Below the pieces are notes generated by a model, which made no database searches, was not told the origin of the DNA, and was given only the letters and a program-made list of their open reading frames with translations. The position numbers and the translations under genes were made by a program. This document shows, in pieces, positions 8,380 to 16,934 of a stretch of 64,000 nt of DNA; within the stretch, counting starts at the first letter, position 1; each line of letters starts with the position of its first letter. The stretch covers positions 62,001-126,000 of the forward strand of contig NZ_WTUX01000011.1 of assembly GCF_009882975.1 (NCBI RefSeq). The letters run 5' to 3'. The stretch is from Maritimibacter harenae. GTDB taxonomy: Bacteria; Pseudomonadota; Alphaproteobacteria; Rhodobacterales; Rhodobacteraceae.

Positions 8380-9255
8380 TCAGGTGGTGACGAAACTCAC
8401 CCCCGGCAGGCGCGCCAGTTCGGCCATGTCGTCGTCGTAGGCGCGCGTGAGCTCATCGACGAGGTCCGCGGTCCAGCCGGGAAGGGTGATCTCTTCCTCG
8501 ACCGCGCCCTCGATCGCGTATTTGCCGAGAAAGGCCATCAGCACCCGGCGCCGCTGCGCCTCGGATTGCGGCTGGTGTTCGGCCATGTAGGCGCGCAGAC
8601 GCTTGACGCCCTCGCGCTGCATGATCTGCGCGATGATGTCGAGCCCGCCCTTGAACTGGAGGCTCATGTCGAGACCGGTGATCCGGTGCATGATTTCCGG
8701 CCACAGGAGCGGCGTATCCTCGTTGCACCAGACGGTGACGGGACAATCCGGGTTCTCCTCGCGGATGTCGCGCACCACGTCCGACCATATCATGCCGTTC
8801 GGGTTGAGCTGGCCCATCACCTGGGTCGCATCGAGTTCCGGGTGTTTCTTCACGAAGGCCGGCACGAAGGTGGCCGGGTCGCGCACGGCGAGGAAGAACT
8901 CGATCTCGTGGGCGGGGAAGAGATTTCGCAGGATGCGCGTCTTCTCGCCCGCGGCCGGGTAGAGCATCCCGCTCTCGAGCACCCGGCGCGGGCCGGACAT
9001 GTAATTCTCGAAGGAAAACACCACGCGCTGCGGGTCGGTCCCGTCGAGGATCTGCTCGAGCACCATGTCCTGCGTCTCGAGCGATGCGGGGCTGCCCGCG
9101 AGCTTGGCCGATACCTCGGTCAGAAGCTGGCGGTAGCGCGAGGGGCCGGGAACGGCGACGCCCTGTTCGGTGAAGATCTGCGTGTTCTTGACCAGCGATT
9201 TGACGAGTTGATCCTCGTCGGTGCAATGGGCGCCGATATGGAAGGCGATCTGCAT
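8380..9255 (-). CDS. Sulfotransferase-fold-like protein with degenerate PAPS loop
   Basis: The start was set at the ATG at 9255 (291 residues, MQIAFHIGAH). The first strand and loop resemble the opening of bacterial sulfotransferases (LHIG-x-KTGTT), and FFLAVRDPATFVPAFVKK resembles their 3'-phosphate-binding segment. The phosphosulfate loop lysine and following Gly-Thr are replaced by CTDEDQ, so PAPS binding is doubtful. Alphaproteobacteria carry many such proteins of unknown role. It is divergent from the iron-type permease and converges on gapR. The assignment rests on weak motif resemblance. Confidence 0.5.
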   Translation of the reverse strand: MQIAFHIGAHCTDEDQLVKSLVKNTQIFTEQGVAVPGPSRYRQLLTEVSAKLAGSPASLETQDMVLEQILDGTDPQRVVFSFENYMSGPRRVLESGMLYPAAGEKTRILRNLFPAHEIEFFLAVRDPATFVPAFVKKHPELDATQVMGQLNPNGMIWSDVVRDIREENPDCPVTVWCNEDTPLLWPEIMHRITGLDMSLQFKGGLDIIAQIMQREGVKRLRAYMAEHQPQSEAQRRRVLMAFLGKYAIEGAVEEEITLPGWTADLVDELTRAYDDDMAELARLPGVSFVTT

Positions 9256-9322
9256 GGGCGCTGGGCGGTCCTTTCGGGTTCGCGGCACCATATACCGGGA
9301 TTTCTGGACAGTGAAACCGGAA

Positions 9323-11008
9323 ATGGATAAGCCCGGTCCCGAGATGGTCGAGCAAAATGGTCAAGTTACAAGGCAAGTGCCGCGCCGCGCCTGGCGCTGG
9401 CCGGGGCCGTGGTCGGTTGGCGCGGTGGCGATCGGTCTGCTCGTCGTCGGGCCGATCCTCGCCGTCGTGTGGATGGCCTTCAACCCGGCCGAGAACGTCT
9501 GGCCGCACCTTATTTCCACAACGCTGCCCCGCTATTTCCGCAACACGGTGATCCTCGCGTTCGCCGTGGCGGGACTCGCGGCGGCCGTGGGGACGGGGGC
9601 GGCCTGGCTCGTGACGATGTACCGGTTCCCGGGGCGCCGCTGGCTCGAGTGGCTGCTGCTCTTCCCGTTGGCGATTCCCGCCTATGTCGGGGCCTACGCG
9701 CTGGTCGATTTCTTGGAGTACTCCGGCCCGGTCCAGACCGGGCTGCGCCAGCTCTTCGGTTGGGAGAGCGCGCGCGACTACTGGTTTCCCGAGATCCGCT
9801 CGCTCTGGGCCGCCATCGTCGTGCTGACGGCCGCGCTCGCGCCCTATGTCTACCTGCTCGTGCGTGCAGGTCTGCGCGAACAGTCCGGCGGGGTCTACGA
9901 GGTGGCGCGTGCGCTGGGAGCCGGGCCGATGGGCCGGTTCTGGCGCGTGGGCCTGCCGCTGGTGCGCCCGGCCATCGCCGCGGGATCGGCCATCGTGATG
10001 ATGGAGACGGTGTCGGACTTCGGCACGGTCGATTTCTTCGCGGTCCAGACGCTCACCACGGGCATCTTCACCACCTGGCTCGAGATGGGCAACGCGGGCG
10101 GCGCGGCCCAGATCGCGATGGTGATCCTCGGGCTCGTGCTGGTGCTGGTGGCCATCGAGAAGGTCAGCCGCTCGAAGAGCCGCTTCTACCGGCTGGAGCG
10201 CCAGCAGCGCCCGGTCGAGCCGGTGCGCCTCACCGGCTGGCAGGGCTGGCTCGCCACCACGCTGTGCACGGTGCCCTTCGCCATCGGCTTCGTCCTGCCG
10301 GTGAGCGTCCTGATGTGGCACGCGGTGAAGAATGCGGACGGCTGGCTCGCCCCCGGGCTTCTGCGGGCGCTGGGCCATACCGTGGCGGTGGGCAGCAGCG
10401 CGGCGGTGCTGACCGTGACCTTCGCGCTCTTCCTGGTCTACGGCGTGCGCCTGACCGGGGCGCGGCTGCCGCGCCTCGTCCTGCCGGTATCGACCATCGG
10501 TTACGCGGCCCCCGGCGCGGTGCTGGCGGTGGGCATCCTGATCCCGCTCGCAGCTCTCGACAACGCCGTGGCCGACGGGATGCTGGCGCTCACGGGGTTC
10601 GATCCCGGGCTTCTGCTGACCGGCACGGCGGTCGCCATCGTCTATGCCTACGGCGTGCGCTTCTTCGCCATCGCCCAGAACGCGGCGGATGCAGCGATGG
10701 GGCGGGTGTCGCCGTCGCTCCCGATGGCCGCGCGGTCGCTGGGGCGCACGGCGGGCGGCGCGCTGCGCGAGGTCTACGTGCCCCTCATCCGCGGCTCGGT
10801 GGGCACCGCGCTTCTGCTGGTCTTCGTCGATTGCGTGAAGGAACTGCCGGCCACGCTGCTCCTGCGCCCGTTCAACTACAACACGCTCTCGACGCGGGTG
10901 TACGAGAAGGCCTCGCTCGAACAGATCGGCGAGGCCGCGCCGGCCGCCATCCTCGTCATCCTGGTGGGCCTCGTGGCCGTGGGCTTCATGGCCCGCGCCA
11001 ACCGCTGA
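9323..11008 (+). CDS. Iron(III)-type ABC transporter permease (FbpB family, fused double permease)
   Basis: The protein (561 residues from the ATG at 9323; an ATG at 9344 is also possible) has about twelve membrane helices arranged as two permease halves. Each half carries an EAA-like loop contacting the ATPase: EVARALGAGPMGRFWRVGLP in the first and MAARSLGRTAGGALREVYVP in the second. Fused double permeases of this kind serve ferric iron importers of the Fbp/Sfu/Hit family. The binding protein and ATPase are not adjacent, so they must be encoded elsewhere. Iron as substrate is inferred from the family. Confidence 0.85.
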   Translation: MDKPGPEMVEQNGQVTRQVPRRAWRWPGPWSVGAVAIGLLVVGPILAVVWMAFNPAENVWPHLISTTLPRYFRNTVILAFAVAGLAAAVGTGAAWLVTMYRFPGRRWLEWLLLFPLAIPAYVGAYALVDFLEYSGPVQTGLRQLFGWESARDYWFPEIRSLWAAIVVLTAALAPYVYLLVRAGLREQSGGVYEVARALGAGPMGRFWRVGLPLVRPAIAAGSAIVMMETVSDFGTVDFFAVQTLTTGIFTTWLEMGNAGGAAQIAMVILGLVLVLVAIEKVSRSKSRFYRLERQQRPVEPVRLTGWQGWLATTLCTVPFAIGFVLPVSVLMWHAVKNADGWLAPGLLRALGHTVAVGSSAAVLTVTFALFLVYGVRLTGARLPRLVLPVSTIGYAAPGAVLAVGILIPLAALDNAVADGMLALTGFDPGLLLTGTAVAIVYAYGVRFFAIAQNAADAAMGRVSPSLPMAARSLGRTAGGALREVYVPLIRGSVGTALLLVFVDCVKELPATLLLRPFNYNTLSTRVYEKASLEQIGEAAPAAILVILVGLVAVGFMARANR

Positions 11009-11057
11009 CCCATCCCCTCTTGATCCGATCGCCCCGCCGGTCTAAGTCGCGGGGCGT

Positions 11058-11133
11058 GCCCCTATAGCTCAGCTGGTAGAGCAACTGATTTGTAATCAGT
11101 GGGTCGGGAGTTCGAGTCTCTCTGGGGGCACCA
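11058..11133 (+). tRNA. tRNA-Thr (anticodon UGU)
   Basis: The 76-base sequence folds into a full cloverleaf. The acceptor stem pairs GCCCCTA with TGGGGGC. The D-loop contains AGCTCAGCTGGTAGAGC. The anticodon stem ACTGA/TCAGT encloses loop TTTGTAA with anticodon TGT, and the T-arm has GTTCGAGTC. The terminal CCA is encoded. It reads ACA (and by wobble other ACN) threonine codons. Confidence 0.97.
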
Positions 11134-11157
11134 CGGCACCATCCTCACCGCACGCGA

Positions 11158-11190
11158 AAAAGCCCGGGCGCGAAGACCCGGGCTTTGTTT
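11158..11190. terminator. Rho-independent terminator, probably bidirectional
   Basis: A perfect 10-base stem AAAGCCCGGG / CCCGGGCTTT (11159-11168 with 11177-11186) encloses an 8-base loop. On the plus strand it is followed by GTTTGTGT; on the minus strand the A-run gives a T-run. It sits between the tRNA gene and the 3' end of the leftward E2 gene, so it can stop transcripts from both sides. Confidence 0.85.
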
Positions 11191-11231
11191 GTGTACGGCT
11201 TCTGCCGCTCCCGCAGGCGCGGCGGGCACGT

Positions 11232-12113
11232 TCAGATCATCAGGTTGCGCGGGTCGGCGATGAGGTCCGCGTAGTGCGACAGGAAGCGCGCGGCGTCGGC
11301 GCCGTTGATGACGCGGTGGTCGTAGGAAAGATCGAGCGGCACCATCGGCACGGGGCGCGGGGTGTCGCCGTCCCAGACCGTCACCGTCTCGGTCCGCGTG
11401 ATGCCGAGGATCGCCACCTCCGGCGGGTTCACGATCGGCGAGAAGGCCGAGCCGCCGATACCGCCCAGGTTGGTGATCGACATGGAGGCGCCGCCCATCT
11501 CGTCCGGGCCGATCTTGCGGGCCTGCGCGCGGGCGGCGAGGTCGGCGATCTCGGCCGCGATCTGCCACAGGCCCTTCCGGTCGGCATCGCGGATCACGGG
11601 AACCATGAGCCCGTGGGGCGTGTCCACCGCGATCCCGATGTGCACGAAATCCTTCAGGATCAGCGTGTCGCCCTCGGGCGTGAGCGAGGCGTTGAAGCGG
11701 GGAAAGGCGCGCAGGGTGCGGGCCAGGGCGCAGACGTGGAAGGCGAGCGCGGTGAACTTCACGCCGCGCGATTGCGCCTCGGGTTTCCAGGCCTTGCGCA
11801 GGGCCTCGATCGCCGTCACGTCGGCGCGGTCGTGATGGGTCACGGCCGGGATGAGCGCCTGCGCGGCGGCGAGGTTCTTCGAGGCCACCTGAGCGAAGCG
11901 GCTCATCGGTTCCTCGGTGACCGGGCCGTACTGGCTGTGGTCCACATCCCAGTAGGACGTGTCCGCACCGCCGCCCGCCGGGGCGGAGGCGGTGCCCGTG
12001 ATGTCCTCGGCCCCGATCGTTTCGCGCCCCAGCTTGCGGGCGAGGCTTTCGATGTCCACGCCCTTTTCGAGCGCGAGGCGCCGGGTCGAGGGGCTGGCTT
12101 TGATGTCCGACAT
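11232..12113 (-). CDS. 2-oxoacid/acetoin dehydrogenase complex E2: catalytic acyltransferase without lipoyl domain
   Basis: The 293-residue protein begins with a peripheral subunit-binding domain (about 7-40, SPSTRRLALEKGVDIESLA) and continues directly into the CoA acyltransferase domain. The active-site motif SYDHRVINGADAARF is intact with H266. Usual E2 chains of about 400-450 residues carry one or more lipoyl domains at the N-terminus; this one has none. The lipoyl domains are supplied by the separate protein encoded two genes upstream. It is the last gene of a leftward operon with E1 alpha, E1 beta and aldehyde dehydrogenase, and ends just before the bidirectional terminator. Confidence 0.87.
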   Translation of the reverse strand: MSDIKASPSTRRLALEKGVDIESLARKLGRETIGAEDITGTASAPAGGGADTSYWDVDHSQYGPVTEEPMSRFAQVASKNLAAAQALIPAVTHHDRADVTAIEALRKAWKPEAQSRGVKFTALAFHVCALARTLRAFPRFNASLTPEGDTLILKDFVHIGIAVDTPHGLMVPVIRDADRKGLWQIAAEIADLAARAQARKIGPDEMGGASMSITNLGGIGGSAFSPIVNPPEVAILGITRTETVTVWDGDTPRPVPMVPLDLSYDHRVINGADAARFLSHYADLIADPRNLMI

Positions 12114-12122
12114 GACGCCCCC

Positions 12123-13547
12123 TTACCAGCTGGCCGAGATGTATTGGGTTTCCATGAACTCCAGCATCCCCTCGTGGCCACCCTCGCGGCCGAGGCCGGA
12201 TTGCTTGGTGCCGCCGAAGGGGGCCGCCGGGTCGCTCACGAGCCCGCGGTTCAGCCCCACCATGCCGTAGTCGAGCCGTTCGCAGACCTGCATGGCGCGC
12301 TTGAAGTCCTCCGAGAAGACGTAGGCCACGAGCCCGTACTCGGTGTCGTTGGCACGCTTGATGGCGTCCTCCTGGTCGGAGAACGTCTGGATCGCGGCCA
12401 CGGGGCCGAAGATCTCGTCATGGACGCAGGCCGCGTCCTGGCTCACGTTCGAGAGCACCGTGGGCGGGTAGAAGAACCCCTTGCCGTTGGGCGTGGTTCC
12501 GCCGCATTCGACCTTGGCGCCCTTGGCCACGGCGTCCGAGACGAACTCGGCCACCTTGTCGCGGGTCGACGCGTTCACGAGCGGGCCGACGTCGACACTG
12601 GGATCGGTGCCGTCGCCGACCTTGAGCGCCGACATGCGCTCGGTCAGGCGGCGGGTGAATTCCTCGGCGATGTCCTCGTGGACGTAGATGCGGTTGGCGG
12701 CCGTGCAGGCCTCGCCCAGGTTGCGCATCTTGGCGAGCATGGTGCCCTCGATGGCGGTGTCCAGGTCGGCGTCCTCGAACACGAGGAGGGGGGCGTTGCC
12801 GCCCAGCTCCATCGCCGGCTTGAGGATCTGGTCGGCCGCGCTTTTGAGTAGCGTGCGGCCGACGCCGGTGGACCCCGTGAAGCTCACCACCCGCACGCGC
12901 GGGTCGTGCATGATGTGATCGACCAGCGCGCCGGTGCGCCGCGACGGGAGCACGTTCACCAGCCCCTTGGGGACGCCCGCCTCTTCCAGCAGCGGCATGA
13001 GCGCCAGCATGGTCAGCGGGGTCTCGGAGGCGGGCTTGATGATCACGCCGCAGCCCGCGGCCAGCGCCGGGGCGATCTTGCGGGTGCCCATCGCGGCCGG
13101 GTAGTTCCACGGCGTGACCAGCACGGCGAGACCCGCGGGCTTGTGCTGCACCACGATCCGCGCGCCCGAGGCGGGGGCGTGGGTGATCAGACCGTCGGCG
13201 CGCACCGCCTCCTCGGCGAACCAGCGGAAGAACTCGGCCGCGTAGGTGGCTTCGCCCTTGGCGTCGACGCCCGCCTTGCCGTTCTCCAGCGTGATGAGGT
13301 TGGCGAAATGGTCGAGCCGCGCGGTCATGAGTTCCCATGCCTTGCGCAGCACTTCGGACCGTTCGCGCGGCGTGCGGGCGGCCCAGTCGGCCATCGCGGC
13401 CTCGGCCGCGTCGAGCGCCGCGTCGGCATCGGGAATGTCGGCAGAGGCGACGGAGGCGAGCACCTCTTCCGTGGCCGGGTTGATCACGTCGAACCGGTCC
13501 TCGGTCTTGCGCCATTCGCCGTTGATGTAGAGATCGGTGTAGTCCAT
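12123..13547 (-). CDS. NAD(P)-dependent aldehyde dehydrogenase, succinate-semialdehyde type
   Basis: The 474-residue enzyme has all aldehyde dehydrogenase landmarks: N148 in VTPWNYP, cofactor motif FTGSTGVG, general base E247 in ELGGN and nucleophile C281 in GEACTAANR. Overall it resembles GabD-type succinate-semialdehyde dehydrogenases. It is embedded between the lipoyl protein and the catalytic E2 of the same complex, 9 bases from the next gene. In acetoin-type cleavage one product is an aldehyde, so the context suggests that this enzyme oxidises it; the true substrate need not be succinate semialdehyde. Confidence 0.85.
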   Translation of the reverse strand: MDYTDLYINGEWRKTEDRFDVINPATEEVLASVASADIPDADAALDAAEAAMADWAARTPRERSEVLRKAWELMTARLDHFANLITLENGKAGVDAKGEATYAAEFFRWFAEEAVRADGLITHAPASGARIVVQHKPAGLAVLVTPWNYPAAMGTRKIAPALAAGCGVIIKPASETPLTMLALMPLLEEAGVPKGLVNVLPSRRTGALVDHIMHDPRVRVVSFTGSTGVGRTLLKSAADQILKPAMELGGNAPLLVFEDADLDTAIEGTMLAKMRNLGEACTAANRIYVHEDIAEEFTRRLTERMSALKVGDGTDPSVDVGPLVNASTRDKVAEFVSDAVAKGAKVECGGTTPNGKGFFYPPTVLSNVSQDAACVHDEIFGPVAAIQTFSDQEDAIKRANDTEYGLVAYVFSEDFKRAMQVCERLDYGMVGLNRGLVSDPAAPFGGTKQSGLGREGGHEGMLEFMETQYISASW

Positions 13548-13562
13548 GTGGCCTCCGAAGGG

Positions 13563-14885
13563 TCAGAGCAGGTGGCGGAGTGGTTGTTCCACCCGGCCCG
13601 CGAAGTCTGTGATGAACTGGATCGCCGCCTGCGCGTCCATCTGGGACGGGCTGCATTCCAGCGTGATGGTCAGGCCTGCGCCGTTCGTGGTGAGGGTCAC
13701 CACCGGCGTCGCCTCGCCGCCCATGTCGACGCTGCGCAGCGGCGAGCCACGCAGATCGCGCAGGGTGAGCGCCGGGGCGTCCTCGGTCTCTTCGACCTGC
13801 GACAGGGCGCGGCCGGCGGGCAGGGCGAACGTCCGCGACTGCCCGTGACGTTCCACTGCGACCGGCCCGGCCTCGGGGAGCGAGGCGGCGGCGAGCCCGG
13901 CGAGGATCGCGTCGGCGTCCTTCATCCCGTGCACCTCGGCCGCCCAGGCGGTGAAGTCCGGCAGCCCGTCCTGGGCCGCCTCGGCGACAAGCCTGCGGCT
14001 GGCTGCCACGCCTTCGCCGGCCGGTGCGGCCTCGGGCAGGGCGCGCAGCGTGTCGAGGTCGGCGACGTGATAGGGCTGCGGGTAGCCTGCATCGGCCAGT
14101 CGCGACAGGTCGAGCCCCTGCTCGAGCGCGAGACGGCGCGCCTTGGGCGACGCCAGGACGCGCTCGCCGCTGCCGCGCGCCGGCGCCGCGGCGGGCGCCT
14201 TGGCGGCCGGTTTGGCCGGGGCCTTCGCCTCGGCCTTCGGCGCGTCGTCCTTGGCCGACGGCTCGGCCGGGGCCGGTGCGGGGGCGGCGGACGCGGGAGC
14301 CTCGGCGCGCGCGCGGGTGACGGGCGCGGCCGGGGCCCCGGCGCTGATGATCGCCACGGCTTCACCGACCGGCACCTCTTCACCGGCCTCGGCCAGCGTC
14401 GCGGCGAGGAAGCCGTCGCGCCCCGCCTCGACCTCCATCGTGCTCTTGTCGGTCTCCACCTCGAAGAGCACGTCATCGGCGGCCACGGCATCGCCGGGCG
14501 ATTTCTGCCAGCTCACGAGAAGGCCCGAATCCTGCGCCATGCCGAGCTGCGGCATGGTCACGGAATGGCCCTCCGGCAGGTCGTCGGCGGGCGCATCTCC
14601 GGCCGGTTCGGCGGCGGCCGGCGCGGGGGCGGGGCCCTCGTCGTCGGCGCTGTCCGAGATGCGGGCGATCACCGCGCCCACCGGCACGTCTTCGCCTTCC
14701 TGGGCCGCGACGCCGGTGAGGAAGCCGTCGGCCTGCGCCTCGACCTCCATCGTGGCCTTGTCGGTCTCGACCTCGAACAGGGCATCGCCCTTGGCGACCG
14801 CGTCGCCCGGGCTTTTCAGCCAGGACACGATCTTGCCCGCGTCCTGTGCCATGCCGAGTTGGGGCATCGTCACGTCATGCGGCAT
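13563..14885 (-). CDS. Two-lipoyl-domain protein with subunit-binding domain and degenerate E2 domain (E3BP-like)
   Basis: The start is the ATG at 14885, giving 440 residues and an 11-base overlap with E1 beta. Two lipoyl domains carry lysines K43 (ETDKATMEVEA) and K147 (ETDKSTMEVEA). An Ala/Pro/Lys-rich linker follows, then a peripheral subunit-binding domain (about 244-280). Residues about 282-440 align with an acyltransferase domain, but where catalytic E2 has DHRxxDG this protein has SPSQMDA (412-418), so the catalytic His is missing. It therefore looks like a swinging-arm and E3-binding scaffold, analogous to eukaryotic protein X. Catalysis would fall to the separate E2 two genes downstream. 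Confidence 0.85.
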   Translation of the reverse strand: MPHDVTMPQLGMAQDAGKIVSWLKSPGDAVAKGDALFEVETDKATMEVEAQADGFLTGVAAQEGEDVPVGAVIARISDSADDEGPAPAPAAAEPAGDAPADDLPEGHSVTMPQLGMAQDSGLLVSWQKSPGDAVAADDVLFEVETDKSTMEVEAGRDGFLAATLAEAGEEVPVGEAVAIISAGAPAAPVTRARAEAPASAAPAPAPAEPSAKDDAPKAEAKAPAKPAAKAPAAAPARGSGERVLASPKARRLALEQGLDLSRLADAGYPQPYHVADLDTLRALPEAAPAGEGVAASRRLVAEAAQDGLPDFTAWAAEVHGMKDADAILAGLAAASLPEAGPVAVERHGQSRTFALPAGRALSQVEETEDAPALTLRDLRGSPLRSVDMGGEATPVVTLTTNGAGLTITLECSPSQMDAQAAIQFITDFAGRVEQPLRHLL

Positions 14886-15870
14886 GAATGAGCTCCCCGG
14901 CGCAGAGCTTGCGGGCGTTGTCGGCCACGCCCTCGGGGGTGGGCACCGTGATGTCCTCGAGCGCGGGGCTGAAGGGCACCGGCACGTCCATCGCGCCCAT
15001 GCGCAGCACCGGCGCGTCAAGGTGGTAGAAGGCCTTCTCGTTCAGGCGAGAGGCGATTTCGGCCGTCACCCCGTAGCTCTGGTGGCCCTCGTCGATCACG
15101 ATCGCCCGGCTGGTCTTCTTCACGCTGTCGAGCAGCGTCTTCTCGTCCAGCGGCACGATGGTGCGCGGGTCGATCACCTCGGCGCTGATGCCTTCGCCCG
15201 CGAGCATCTCGGCGGCCTTCTCGGCGACCTGCACCATCGAGGAGGTGGCGATCAGCGTGATGTCGGAGCCCTCGCGCTTCACGTTCGCCTCGCCGAAGGG
15301 GATCAGGTATTCCTCTTCCGGCACCGGCGCCTTGTCCTGGTACATCAGCTTGTCTTCGAAGATGACGACCGGGTTGTTGTCGCGGATCGCCGTCTTCATC
15401 AGCCCCTTCGCCTCGTAGGCCGAAGAAGGCATCGCCACCTTCAGCCCCGGAATGTGGGCCACCAGCGCCTGGAGCGACTGGGAGTGCTGCGCGGCCGAGC
15501 GGCGCGTCGCGCCCAGGTTCGTGCGCAGCACCAGCGGCACGTTGAGCTTGCCGCCGGACATGTAGTGGATCTTGGCCGCCTGGTTGCACAGCTGGTCCAT
15601 GATCAGGAAGATGAAGTCGCCGAACATCAGGTCGACGATCGGGCGCGATCCGGTCATCGCCGCGCCCACGGCCATGCCCATGAAGCCCGGCTCGGAGATC
15701 GGCGTGTCGATCACGCGCTCGGTTCCGAATTCCTCCACGAGGCCCGACAGCACCTTGAAGGGCGTACCGGCCTCGGCCACGTCCTCGCCGATGATGAAGG
15801 TGGTGGGATCGCGGCGCATTTCCTCGGCCAGTGCTTCGTTCACGGCCTGGGACAGGGTAATCTCTCGCAT
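14875..15870 (-). CDS. Acetoin/2-oxoacid dehydrogenase E1 component, beta subunit
   Basis: The 331-residue protein matches the transketolase-like beta chain of heterotetrameric E1 enzymes: IIGEDVAEAGTPFKV near the N-terminus, DTPISEPGFMGMAVGAAM, the central FGDFIFLIMDQL segment and ATRRSAAQHSQSLQ. With the alpha subunit it forms the thiamine-diphosphate site that cleaves the substrate and acylates the lipoyl arm. It is translationally close to E1 alpha (11 bases) and overlaps the lipoyl gene. The start at 15870 follows GAGGAGACACG. Confidence 0.9.
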   Translation of the reverse strand: MREITLSQAVNEALAEEMRRDPTTFIIGEDVAEAGTPFKVLSGLVEEFGTERVIDTPISEPGFMGMAVGAAMTGSRPIVDLMFGDFIFLIMDQLCNQAAKIHYMSGGKLNVPLVLRTNLGATRRSAAQHSQSLQALVAHIPGLKVAMPSSAYEAKGLMKTAIRDNNPVVIFEDKLMYQDKAPVPEEEYLIPFGEANVKREGSDITLIATSSMVQVAEKAAEMLAGEGISAEVIDPRTIVPLDEKTLLDSVKKTSRAIVIDEGHQSYGVTAEIASRLNEKAFYHLDAPVLRMGAMDVPVPFSPALEDITVPTPEGVADNARKLCAGELIHAA

Positions 15871-15881
15871 CTCGTGTCTCC

Positions 15882-16871
15882 TCAGTCCGCGTAGACGTGC
15901 ATGTCGACCTCGGACGCGTCCGGGTAGGGCGCGGCCTCGGCATAGGCGACGGCATCGGTCGCATCCTTCTCGATCTCGGCGTTCATCGCCTCGATCTCCT
16001 CCTCGGTGGCGATGCCCTGCTCGACCAGGTAGCCGCGGAAGCGCACGATCGGGTCGCGGTTCTGCTTCCAGTCCTTCTCTTCGTCCTTCGAGCGGTAGTA
16101 TTCGCGGTTGATGTCGCCCACGTGGTGGCCGTGGTAGCGGTAGGTCTCGAGTTCCAGGAAGAACGGACCCTCGCCCTTGCGGCAGCGCGCGACCAGCTTC
16201 TGGGTCAGGTCGTTGACGGCGAGCACGTCCTGCCCGTCGACCTTGAACGCCTCGATCCCGAATGCCTCGGCGCGCGCGGTGAGCGATCCCGCCGCGATCT
16301 CCTCGGTCTTGGTGTATTCCGAGTAGCCGTTGTTCTCGCAGGCGTAGATCACCGGCAGGTTCCAAAGCGCGGCCATGTTCATGACCTCGTAGAGCAGGCC
16401 CTGCGCGGTGGCGCCGTCGCCGAAGAAGCACACGGTCACGTCGTCGTCGCCGTTGAGCTTGGCGCGCAGGGCCGAGCCGGTGGCGATCCCCATCGACCCG
16501 CCGACGATGGCGTTGGCGCCGAGGTTGCCGTGGCTCTGGTCGGCGATGTGCATCGAGCCGCCCTTGCCCCGGCAATAGCCCTCTTCCTTGCCCAGAAGCT
16601 CGCAGAACATCTCCTTGAACTCAGCGCCCTTGGCCACGCAATGGCCGTGGCCGCGGTGGGTCGAGGTGATGCGGTCGTCGTCCGTGAGCGCCTCGCAGAT
16701 GCCCACGGCGACGGCTTCCTCGCCGGAATACATGTGCGTCAGCCCCGGCATCTTGGCCGAGAGGTAAAGCTGGTTCGCGTTGTCCTCGAAGGTCCGGATG
16801 CGCACCATCTGGCGGTACATGCGCAGGTAGTCTTCGGTGTTGGTTTTCGTCTTGGCTTTGGCCTTGGCCAT
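15882..16871 (-). CDS. Acetoin dehydrogenase-type E1 component, alpha subunit
   Basis: The 329-residue protein starts at the ATG at 16871 behind a GGAGG site and has a short Lys/Thr-rich N-terminus. The thiamine-diphosphate motif is present as GDGATAQG through to ENNGYSE. The stretch STHRGHGHCVAKG is the form I associate with acetoin dehydrogenase AcoA; alphaproteobacterial pyruvate dehydrogenase has RDHGH-type residues there. This supports cleavage of an acyloin rather than pyruvate, although 2-oxoacid activity cannot be excluded. It leads the E1-lipoyl-ALDH-E2 part of the operon. Confidence 0.87.
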   Translation of the reverse strand: MAKAKAKTKTNTEDYLRMYRQMVRIRTFEDNANQLYLSAKMPGLTHMYSGEEAVAVGICEALTDDDRITSTHRGHGHCVAKGAEFKEMFCELLGKEEGYCRGKGGSMHIADQSHGNLGANAIVGGSMGIATGSALRAKLNGDDDVTVCFFGDGATAQGLLYEVMNMAALWNLPVIYACENNGYSEYTKTEEIAAGSLTARAEAFGIEAFKVDGQDVLAVNDLTQKLVARCRKGEGPFFLELETYRYHGHHVGDINREYYRSKDEEKDWKQNRDPIVRFRGYLVEQGIATEEEIEAMNAEIEKDATDAVAYAEAAPYPDASEVDMHVYAD

Positions 16872-16895
16872 TGTGTCCTCCCGGAGGCGGGGTGG

Positions 16896-16923
16896 CACCC
16901 GCCCTGCGCCGGCAGGGCGGGTG
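16896..16923 (-). other. Very stable intergenic mRNA hairpin
   Basis: ACCCGCCCTGC (16897-16907) pairs perfectly with GCAGGGCGGGT (16912-16922) around a 4-base loop, with one further closing pair. It lies between the stop of the M24 gene and the E1 alpha start on the minus strand. No T-run follows, so it is not a classic terminator; it may set mRNA stability or the ratio between the two halves of the operon. Confidence 0.6.
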
Positions 16924-16934
16924 ATACGCAACGA

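Noticed and set aside
11232-12113. DHRVING in the catalytic E2, with Asn instead of Asp, as a sign of inactivation
   Set aside because: The same Asn variant occurs in well-known active pyruvate dehydrogenase E2 proteins such as that of Azotobacter, and the catalytic His is present.
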